A stretch of DNA of 13,765 nucleotides. Origin: Ekhidna sp. GTDB lineage: Bacteria > Bacteroidota > Bacteroidia > Cytophagales > Cyclobacteriaceae. Location: positions 1 through 13,765 of the forward strand of contig JABSPG010000045.1 of assembly GCA_013214445.1 (NCBI GenBank), read 5' to 3'. The notes beneath the pieces were generated by a model. The model was not told the DNA's origin and ran no database searches. It was given only the letters and a program-made list of their open reading frames with translations. Below are positions 1 through 5,750 of this stretch, piece by piece. A program made the translations under genes and the position numbers. Positions within the stretch are counted from its first letter, which is position 1. The number at the start of each line of letters is the position of its first letter.

Positions 1-1
1 T

Positions 2-151
2 TTATACCCGCTGGTATTTGCTTAACCAATCCCCTGTCTTTTCAGAGAATTTTGTTGTCTCGACTCGATCCATATCACTTGTGCGAAACAGCTGCTGCTT
101 ACAGATAGAATGATACATACCACTCACTGGAACCTTTGAATCATTTATCAT
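2..151 (-). CDS. possible small 49-residue protein, weakly YjzC-like
   Basis: An open frame on the minus strand starts with ATG (149-151) and stops with TAA (2-4), giving 49 residues. It begins MINDSKVPVSGMYHS and ends near GDWLSKYQRV. The pattern VPxSGxY near the N-terminus, then KFxE and a W..Y..R end, faintly recalls the small YjzC-type proteins of bacteria, but this is from memory and the resemblance is weak. The frame lies divergent to the ene-reductase gene, with only 37 bases between the start codons, and its ATG falls inside a 12-base palindrome. No ribosome binding site is visible, which is normal for this phylum. It may equally be a chance frame in the upstream region of the reductase; the composition, with W, Y and charged residues, is the only other support. 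Confidence 0.3.
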   Translation of the reverse strand: MINDSKVPVSGMYHSICKQQLFRTSDMDRVETTKFSEKTGDWLSKYQRV

Positions 152-161
152 GTATATACAT
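150..161. promoter_or_regulatory. 12-base palindrome upstream of the ene-reductase, possible operator
   Basis: ATGTATATACAT is a perfect self-complementary 12-mer 27 bases before the reductase start codon. A near match to the Bacteroidota -7 box, TAATTTTT, follows at 167-174 with no convincing -33 element. Genes of this reductase family are often controlled by local repressors (TetR, HxlR, MarR types), so an operator here is plausible. An AT-rich 12-mer can arise by chance in a region this size. Confidence 0.25.
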
Positions 162-188
162 ACAACTAATTTTTAAGAAAAAGAAAAA

Positions 189-1265
189 ATGAGTAATTCC
201 ATATTATTTGAAGCCTTTCAACTGGGTCGTATCTCCCTAAAAAACAAAGTAGTGATGGCGCCTATGACCAGAAGTCGTGCGGATCAAGATCACGTCCCTA
301 CCGACATCATGGCTACTTACTATCAGCAACGAGCCAATGCGGGTTTGATCATTACAGAAGGTACAGCACCTTCACCAAATGGTGTCGGCTATGCGAGGAT
401 ACCAGGAATCTACAATGAGCAACAAATTGCTGCCTGGAAACCGGTGACAGAAGCTGTGCACGCAGAGGGAGGCAAAATCTTTATGCAACTGATGCACACG
501 GGTCGCGTGTCACATCCTCTGAACCTGCCGGAAGGGTCAACAATACTTGCTCCATCCGCCATTGCACCTGCAAATACTGAAATGTATACCGATCAGGAGG
601 GTAGCCAACCCATTCCTACGCCAAAAGAAATGTCTATTGAGGACATTAAAGAGGCCGCTAATGAATACGTGCAGGCTGCCAAAAATGCGATAACGGCAGG
701 TTTTGATGGAGTAGAATTACATGCCGCAAACGGATACCTATTGGAGCAATTCATCAATCCAGGCAGCAATCAGCGAACAGATGCTTATGGCGATTCCATT
801 GACGGTAGATCCAAATTTGTCTTGGAAGTGGCAGAGCAAACCGCAGATGCGATAGGTGCTGACAAAGTGGGGATCAGACTGTCTCCTGGCGGAGCGTTTA
901 ACGATGTAAACCCCTTTGAAGGGCAGGAGGAGACGTTCAAATACCTTGCGCAAGCGCTTGGCAAACTAAAATTAGTTTACGTTCACCTAGTAGATCACTC
1001 CTCAATGGGAACGCCAGCAGTACCGACCTCTCTCAAAGAATTGATCAGAGACGAATTTGGTGGAACAATAATCATATCAGGAGGTTATACTCGTGAATCG
1101 GCAGAAACAGATTTAGCGAAGAAGCTGGGACACCTGGTGGCTTTCGGTAGACCATACCTCGCTAATCCTAATCTGGTGGAAAAAATAAAAAACGGAGATT
1201 CACTGAATGATCCAAATTTCGATACGTTCTACACACCCGGAGAAGTTGGCTATACCGATTATTGA
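189..1265 (+). CDS. Old Yellow Enzyme family alkene reductase (NemA-like, FMN-dependent)
   Basis: This 358-residue protein is a full-length FMN/NAD(P)H ene-reductase that reduces activated C=C bonds of enals, enones, maleimides or nitro-compounds. It is a cytoplasmic TIM barrel. The N-terminal flavin-binding segment APMTRSRA is at residues 24-31, and the substrate-binding pair and proton donor of the classical OYE class are present as H178, N181 and Y183 in HAANGYLLEQF. These are followed by NQRTDAYGDSIDGR (194-207), the family signature with DS where GGS is usual. The phosphate-binding end is ISGGY (296-300) and FGRPYLANPNLVEK (319-332). The length matches NemA/XenB-type enzymes. The start at 189 follows an A-rich stretch and gives the expected N-terminus. 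The gene appears monocistronic, closed by the terminator at 1297-1325. Its physiological role is probably electrophile detoxification, but the substrate cannot be read from sequence. Confidence 0.95.
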   Translation: MSNSILFEAFQLGRISLKNKVVMAPMTRSRADQDHVPTDIMATYYQQRANAGLIITEGTAPSPNGVGYARIPGIYNEQQIAAWKPVTEAVHAEGGKIFMQLMHTGRVSHPLNLPEGSTILAPSAIAPANTEMYTDQEGSQPIPTPKEMSIEDIKEAANEYVQAAKNAITAGFDGVELHAANGYLLEQFINPGSNQRTDAYGDSIDGRSKFVLEVAEQTADAIGADKVGIRLSPGGAFNDVNPFEGQEETFKYLAQALGKLKLVYVHLVDHSSMGTPAVPTSLKELIRDEFGGTIIISGGYTRESAETDLAKKLGHLVAFGRPYLANPNLVEKIKNGDSLNDPNFDTFYTPGEVGYTDY

Positions 1266-1296
1266 CAGTATTTGTGTAGGTGTTGGTTAGTGATGA

Positions 1297-1325
1297 TAAA
1301 AGCCCGCCATTTGGTGGGCTTTTTT
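1297..1325. terminator. bidirectional rho-independent terminator
   Basis: AGCCCGCC (1301-1308), loop ATTT, GGTGGGCT (1313-1320) form an 8-base-pair stem with one G-T pair. It is flanked by A's at 1298-1300 and a T run at 1321-1325. It lies 30 bases after the ene-reductase stop and just beyond the stop of the convergent DUF1801 gene, so it can serve both. Confidence 0.85.
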
Positions 1326-1368
1326 GGTTCTATGTCTGTCCCGTGCTGAAATTAATTTGTTCATTCCC

Positions 1369-1785
1369 TCATTGCCCAAGCATTGGCAAATCTTTCAGCT
1401 GATGATAATTCAATGCAAGAGCGATACATCGCTTCAGTAGCACTATTGGAAGGGAGTCATTTATATCCAGTTCAATCGCTCGATTTCCAATAAAAGTCAT
1501 CTCATCGCCAATTATGAAGCGAAACGTACTAACCAACTGGGTGCTACAGATAAAGAAAATGAAGTACTTGTCAGGTGTTGCAGGCTTCCAGTCAATCCTG
1601 ATCGTACTACCTCCTTTTGCAACATAACTGGGTTCACCCCATTTCGTTGTTTCAAGTAGTTTCTCAATGTCATTTTCTCTAGCAACTTCAAGAATTAACT
1701 CCTTAAGCTCTAACAGTCTACGAGAGACCTGCTCAGGGTATTCTGCAATTATTTCTCTTACTCTATCACTTTCCTCAAAGTACAT
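1369..1785 (-). CDS. DUF1801 / YdhG-like domain protein
   Basis: This 138-residue soluble protein belongs to the YdhG/DUF1801 superfamily, small alpha-beta proteins of unknown biochemical function related in fold to the frataxin/YdhG group. The family core is visible: a helix with LLELKELILEVA (24-35), then the hallmark segment TKWGEPSYV (47-55), then short beta strands (TIRIDWK, KYFIFFICST) and a C-terminal helix around 108-128. The length is normal for the family. There is no signal peptide or membrane segment. The gene shares its strand with the two genes to its right, but the 94-base gap before it, with a 12-base palindrome, suggests its own promoter. Its stop lies next to the bidirectional terminator at 1297-1325. 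Family assignment is good; the cellular role is unknown. Confidence 0.85.
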   Translation of the reverse strand: MYFEESDRVREIIAEYPEQVSRRLLELKELILEVARENDIEKLLETTKWGEPSYVAKGGSTIRIDWKPATPDKYFIFFICSTQLVSTFRFIIGDEMTFIGNRAIELDINDSLPIVLLKRCIALALNYHQLKDLPMLGQ

Positions 1786-1817
1786 AGGTGAATATAAAAA
1801 AAAGATGCACTTCCATT

Positions 1818-1829
1818 CTTGAATTCAAG
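1818..1829. promoter_or_regulatory. 12-base palindrome in the DUF1801 gene upstream region
   Basis: CTTGAATTCAAG is perfectly self-complementary and lies 32 bases upstream of the DUF1801 start codon (1785, minus strand), in the gap after the repeat-protein gene. It may be an operator. It is short and could be chance; no matching copy was noticed elsewhere in the window. Confidence 0.2.
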
Positions 1830-1879
1830 CGGATAGCTGTTGACTCGCTCCAATCATTCATTAGTTTCATTTGATCTAT

Positions 1880-2197
1880 TTAGAAAAAGAAGAAATATCC
1901 TAGAATTAGTTTTGGCTTGTCAGCCACAGATCCTCCCGTTATAGTACCTAAGACTTGTTGGTTGCTGAGAAAATTATTGCCTGCAGTTTCCCCTAACACT
2001 TGATCTTGATTATTAAAAGCTTGATTTCCTTTAATGTAGCCTAGCTTTTGATCCATGGAATTAAAAAAGTCATTTCCTATAAACTTCCCTAAAGCTTGAT
2101 GGGAGAAGTTCAAAACCTGATCATCCTTAAGGAACAAAAGCGCTTGACCCATACTGTTTTTCAGCACCACATCATACGCATTTTCTTGATTAGCCAT
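1880..2197 (-). CDS. unrecognised small protein with tandem 16-residue repeats
   Basis: I do not recognise this 105-residue protein. Its centre is a tandem repeat: units begin with Q-x-L-G at residues 34, 50, 66 and 81, so the spacing is 16, 16 and 15. The consensus is QxLGxxxGNxxxNxxD/Q, for example QALGKFIGNDFFNSMD (34-49) and QKLGYIKGNQAFNNQD (50-65). Weaker units may start at Q18 and Q27 (QALLF, QVLNF). The regular Q, L, G and N positions resemble short beta-strand-plus-turn repeats of solenoids, which is only an inference. The N-terminus (MANQENAYDVVLKNSMGQ) is polar and not a signal peptide. The C-terminus is oddly hydrophobic and aromatic, ending LILGYFFFF. The DNA of the units has diverged, so the repeat is old and maintained at protein level, which supports a real gene. 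It lies 88 bases downstream of the ScfR-type regulator on the same strand. Confidence 0.65.
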   Translation of the reverse strand: MANQENAYDVVLKNSMGQALLFLKDDQVLNFSHQALGKFIGNDFFNSMDQKLGYIKGNQAFNNQDQVLGETAGNNFLSNQQVLGTITGGSVADKPKLILGYFFFF

Positions 2198-2285
2198 TTC
2201 TAATTTGAATTTAGGTTTGACTAGTAAGTAGAAGATGGTTTCGATTTATTACAGATCCGGTAAAGAAATTTTGTGATTTATTAAA

Positions 2286-3752
2286 CTATAACTTCTTGAG
2301 TTCCTCCTCTAGCTCGATTTCTTGATTTGCCTTCTCAATCAGTGATGGCGGAGCAACTCGGTGTTCACAATCCGAAATGCTGCATTGCTCACATGTAGTA
2401 TGTACGGTTCTCCTTCTCAATTCCGGATCTTTAATGAAATTAAATGCTCCCCTCAATGATTCATTCAAAGACAAACCTAAGGTGACACTACTCCCATTTG
2501 AATTGTCAAACCTGCTCGGTTCAGCTATCGAAATGCAGAAGTATGCATTGTCAGTCTGCCAATACTCAGATACTTGAGCATCTATGAAATACGATTTTCT
2601 ATCAGAAAGACTTTTGATACTACTAATCGAAACCCAACGATGACAAAGGTGCTCAGTAATTTGGTTTTGATACGGTTGGTGCAACCCAGATAGGTGAAGC
2701 TCCTTTGTAATCTGATAATCAATCAGTCCCCGATGGCCATCTAGACGGATAAAAAACAGATTGTCTATCCCAAAATATTTGGGAAGTATATTAGTCAGCC
2801 GCTGCAATAGTGTTTCTGGTGTCACCTGATATTTCTCAAGCAGATTTCTTATGAGAGCCTGATCCCACTGAGTCTTTAAGGCCAGTTCTTTTACATCTTC
2901 AACTAAAACTTCTGCATCCATCAATAGTGCGGCACCAAAATAGGAGGCTTTGAAGTTATTTAAGAGCTTCTCGAATGATGCTTCTTTGTTCAACCTTGTT
3001 TCAAAAGAACGTTCCTTTAATTGTAGCACTTGAAACCCTAACTCCTTCGCAACCATAAATCGTTTCTGAGGAATTGACAATTCCTTATTTAAGTAAAGGG
3101 TGTGTCTTTCAACTGAAAAATAGGATCGAAAGGCACTCAGTTTCTCGTTTGATGAGAGCGCCTCTTCATCAACAGTAATGGCATAATCTCTAGATAAAAC
3201 AATGACTAGTTCTTCCAATAAAGGAATATCATTTCCAAAATTCAATCCCTTTCTAAAATCGGAAGCCGCAGTTTCTATTTCGTGAAAGTAGTTATCATGC
3301 ATATCTTGAAATGAGCGAAGAGCTACCCTGTAGAAGTGTTCCTTTTCAATTTGATAGCTTCGAACCATTTTCAACATAGTACTGATAAAGGCACTGATGC
3401 GATCAGGAGCATTGCTAAAAAAATCAATTAGCTTCTCCATATTGAATCCAAATTCCTCTGCCGGGAAGTATTTGAAGAAACCAGAGTTAAGCAACTCTAT
3501 TACGGGCTGCAGCTTTTTATCTGCTTTAGTACCTACCAGATCATCATATGACACCTCGAACGCAGTTGCTAGCGCTCGAATTTTATCAGGCTTGGGATAC
3601 TTCTTTCCTTTTTCAATGTCATTCAGATACGAAACAGACAAACCTGTCTCCTTTGACAGCAACTGATAAGAAATGCCTTTTTTGGATCGAAGGTGTTTGA
3701 CCTTGAATCCCATGATAAGCTTCAAAACATCATTATCCGAAATCATACGCAA
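2286..3752 (-). CDS. XRE/ScfR-family transcriptional regulator (RamB-like) of the glyoxylate operon
   Basis: This 488-residue DNA-binding protein probably controls the divergent glyoxylate genes. An N-terminal XRE helix-turn-helix covers about 14-73 (LRSKKGISYQLLSKETGLS and SYLNDIEKGKKYP, then a second helix pair). The middle, about 175-285, has the shape of an IrrE/ImmA (DUF955) domain, with RFMVAKELGF at 231-240 and NFKASYFGAALLMD at 266-279. The metallopeptidase motif HExxH is degenerate here (K236-E-L-G-F240), so proteolysis is unlikely. The C-terminal ScfR domain ends in the typical cysteine cluster C454-x2-C457-x4-C462 followed by RVAPP. Regulators of this architecture include RamB, which controls aceA/aceB and other acetate genes in corynebacteria and mycobacteria. 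Placement back to back with aceBA supports the same job. The start at 3752 (MRMISDN) could also be Met3; the difference is trivial. It may be autoregulated through the palindrome at 3799-3813. Whether it activates or represses is unknown. Confidence 0.9.
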   Translation of the reverse strand: MRMISDNDVLKLIMGFKVKHLRSKKGISYQLLSKETGLSVSYLNDIEKGKKYPKPDKIRALATAFEVSYDDLVGTKADKKLQPVIELLNSGFFKYFPAEEFGFNMEKLIDFFSNAPDRISAFISTMLKMVRSYQIEKEHFYRVALRSFQDMHDNYFHEIETAASDFRKGLNFGNDIPLLEELVIVLSRDYAITVDEEALSSNEKLSAFRSYFSVERHTLYLNKELSIPQKRFMVAKELGFQVLQLKERSFETRLNKEASFEKLLNNFKASYFGAALLMDAEVLVEDVKELALKTQWDQALIRNLLEKYQVTPETLLQRLTNILPKYFGIDNLFFIRLDGHRGLIDYQITKELHLSGLHQPYQNQITEHLCHRWVSISSIKSLSDRKSYFIDAQVSEYWQTDNAYFCISIAEPSRFDNSNGSSVTLGLSLNESLRGAFNFIKDPELRRRTVHTTCEQCSISDCEHRVAPPSLIEKANQEIELEEELKKL

Positions 3753-3787
3753 TAAACTCTTTGGCGAATTTAGATATCATAGAGTAA

Positions 3788-3795
3788 AAAATATA
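3788..3795 (-). promoter_or_regulatory. possible -7 box of the regulator gene
   Basis: On the minus strand this reads TATATTTT, a 7 of 8 match to the Bacteroidota -7 box TAnnTTTG, 35 bases before the regulator start codon. The palindrome at 3799-3813 lies directly upstream of it, consistent with autoregulation. The region is AT-rich, so a chance match is quite possible. Confidence 0.3.
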
Positions 3796-3798
3796 ATT

Positions 3799-3813
3799 AG
3801 CGGAATTTCCGCT
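3799..3813. promoter_or_regulatory. 15-base perfect palindrome, candidate operator between regulator and aceBA
   Basis: AGCGGAATTTCCGCT consists of two perfect 7-base arms (AGCGGAA / TTCCGCT) around a central T. It is the only GC-rich patch in the otherwise AT-rich 100-base region between the two start codons. It ends 15 bases before the aceB -7 box and covers the place where the -33 element would be, for which no TTG is present. It lies just upstream of the putative -7 box of the regulator gene. This is the expected site for the ScfR-type regulator, acting either as an activator that replaces a missing -33 contact or as a repressor. Binding itself is inferred. Confidence 0.6.
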
Positions 3814-3828
3814 TTAAGAATATTTTTA

Positions 3829-3836
3829 TATATTTG
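3829..3836 (+). promoter_or_regulatory. -7 box of the aceBA promoter
   Basis: TATATTTG is an exact match to the Bacteroidota -7 consensus TAnnTTTG. It ends 16 bases before the aceB start codon, so the leader would be only about 10 bases. No TTG is found about 20 bases upstream, where the palindrome lies instead. Confidence 0.55.
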
Positions 3837-3852
3837 AATAAATTATTTCACT

Positions 3853-5739
3853 ATGTCTATCACTTACATACAACCAGAACGCCTTACTGCTTATACAGAT
3901 ATTTATACAGATGATGTGCTCGCCGCTCTGGAAGCATTAGCTCCATACAACGAAAAGCAAAAAGCATTGATGTATGCCAGAAATGTTAGAAGAGCTGAGC
4001 GAATAAGAACCAATGCATCACTAGATTTTCTGGATCCAGACAAAAGAATCGGCGACACCAACCTTACTGTGAAAGAGGCGAGAGCAGGAGATTTTGAAGG
4101 AAGTACTATCCCAGCAGACCTTAACCAGCAATGGATTCAGGGGACAGGTCCAGCTGCCAAACCAAATAGTCCATTGGACTCGAGTATCAGAAATGTTGCT
4201 TATGCACTCCTATCCGGAGCTGATGGTTGGATGTTCGATGGCGAAGATGCACTGGGGCAGATTAATGCCATGTCGCTGGATAACCAACGAAACCTCAAAC
4301 TAGCAATTCATCGGGATTCACTCTTTCTTAAAGTTGCCGAGCAAGTGTCCACCGAAATGAATAAATGGTCATTGGACTTTCTAGGAAAGGAGATTATTTC
4401 AGATTGGGAAAATCAGCTTGACTTCACCACCATTATCTTCAGAGCTAGAGGCCTTCACCTAGATGATAGACACATCACAATGGATAGTGGCGAATCATTT
4501 TCAGCCTCCATAGCTGATATGGTACTCTATGTGGTAAACAACTACGAACAGTTGACCAAGCAAGGTCGATCTATCATTCTATATCTACCAAAAATTCAAA
4601 CAGCCGATGAAGCCTCGTTTTGGAACGAACTTCTTGTGGCATTAGAAAATCATTTATCCCTTCCTGTGGGCACCATCAAGGCGTATGTGTTGGTAGAACA
4701 ACTAGAAGCTGCTTTCCAACTTATGGAAATACGAGCAGCCTTGAGTCCGCATTTTGTAGGATTTAATACCGGACGCTGGGACTATATAAACAGCGTAGCA
4801 GATGCTCTGGCAGGTGACGGGGGATTTGTCAATCCAAATATTGAGTCGATCTCTATGACTTATGCCTATATGGCTGCTTATGAAGACAGGGTGAGACAAG
4901 CGGTAAACACACCGGATAGGAATGGAAACTTTGCTCTTTGGCAAGGAGGAATGGAACCTAACATCCCAGTAGGCAGCCCTAAGGGCGTGGAGGAGAGTAT
5001 GGCAAAAGCACTAAAGGGCGCACAGCGAGAACAGCAGGCAGGAGCCTCCGGAAAATGGGTTGCTCATTGGAAAATGGTTCACATCGTTCGACCTACCTGG
5101 GAAAAAGTTGGAGAACAAAATCAATTGGGAAAATCATTTGGCTCTCTTGATTATTCTGACACAGCTGCTGAAAAACTCATAGAGCTCACCTCTGCACCAA
5201 GAACCATCAGAGGAGCAAGGAATCTACTTAGCGTAGCACTGCAGTATGGCAATGCCTTTTTGCAAGGTTTCCAAGCTGTAGCACTGAAGCCGGCAGATTT
5301 CTTTTCGAATGAAGACATTCTCTACCTGATGGAAGACATGGCTACAGGAGAAATAAGAGTTTCGGTTCTCTGGGAATGGATTCATAAGCATGGAGAATTA
5401 ACTGAAGCTGACGCTCATCTAAACCTGGAGGCTGGGGATTCTTTCTCGGAATTAGTCTTTACGCTACTATTAGATGAGGAGTATGAGAAACTACTGCAAG
5501 CAGATAATAAAGACGTATTTGACGAATCAAAAAACACTACACTACCAATTGCCAGAATGATTGTCGAGCGATTTGTACTAAGTGAAATTAAAGCTCCTTG
5601 GTACATAGACCTACTTAATCTAAACCTGAACAACACTGATTTTGAAACAGCAAAGGAGCGAGTGAACATGTATTACACAGAACTTAAAACTACAGGCACT
5701 CGCTTCACTGCAAACCCTGATCTATTACAAACCACATAA
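3853..5739 (+). CDS. aceB: malate synthase (malate synthase A superfamily, divergent 628-residue form)
   Basis: The enzyme condenses glyoxylate with acetyl-CoA to malate, the second step of the glyoxylate shunt, in the cytoplasm. The TIM-barrel core is clear: MFDGEDA (127-133, equivalent to the family's DFEDS segment), RGLHLDDRH (199-207), YLPKIQ (244-249), GTIKAYVLVEQLEAAFQL (273-290), GRWDYINS (307-314), GKWVAHWKMV (400-409) and LMEDMATGEIR (492-502). The catalytic arginine (R199), the Mg ligands (E282, D310) and the catalytic aspartate (D495) correspond to R166, E250, D278 and D447 of E. coli AceB with nearly equal spacing. At 628 residues it is longer than usual MSA (about 530) and shorter than MSG (about 720), with extra sequence at both ends. 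The common H-A-MGGM segment is replaced by ALWQGGMEPNIP (361-372), and the usual NGC before the catalytic loop is absent. It is the first gene of a two-gene operon, 11 bases before isocitrate lyase. Confidence 0.88.
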   Translation: MSITYIQPERLTAYTDIYTDDVLAALEALAPYNEKQKALMYARNVRRAERIRTNASLDFLDPDKRIGDTNLTVKEARAGDFEGSTIPADLNQQWIQGTGPAAKPNSPLDSSIRNVAYALLSGADGWMFDGEDALGQINAMSLDNQRNLKLAIHRDSLFLKVAEQVSTEMNKWSLDFLGKEIISDWENQLDFTTIIFRARGLHLDDRHITMDSGESFSASIADMVLYVVNNYEQLTKQGRSIILYLPKIQTADEASFWNELLVALENHLSLPVGTIKAYVLVEQLEAAFQLMEIRAALSPHFVGFNTGRWDYINSVADALAGDGGFVNPNIESISMTYAYMAAYEDRVRQAVNTPDRNGNFALWQGGMEPNIPVGSPKGVEESMAKALKGAQREQQAGASGKWVAHWKMVHIVRPTWEKVGEQNQLGKSFGSLDYSDTAAEKLIELTSAPRTIRGARNLLSVALQYGNAFLQGFQAVALKPADFFSNEDILYLMEDMATGEIRVSVLWEWIHKHGELTEADAHLNLEAGDSFSELVFTLLLDEEYEKLLQADNKDVFDESKNTTLPIARMIVERFVLSEIKAPWYIDLLNLNLNNTDFETAKERVNMYYTELKTTGTRFTANPDLLQTT

Positions 5740-5750
5740 ATCTTAATACT

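Noticed and set aside
2286..3752. Active IrrE/ImmA-type metallopeptidase or phage repressor-protease
   Set aside because: HExxH is replaced by KELGF, and the C-terminal cysteine cluster with RVAPP marks a ScfR metabolic regulator; no phage genes are nearby.
3853..5739. Malate synthase G
   Set aside because: It is about 100 residues too short, and the spacing of the arginine, glutamate and aspartate residues follows the class A enzyme.
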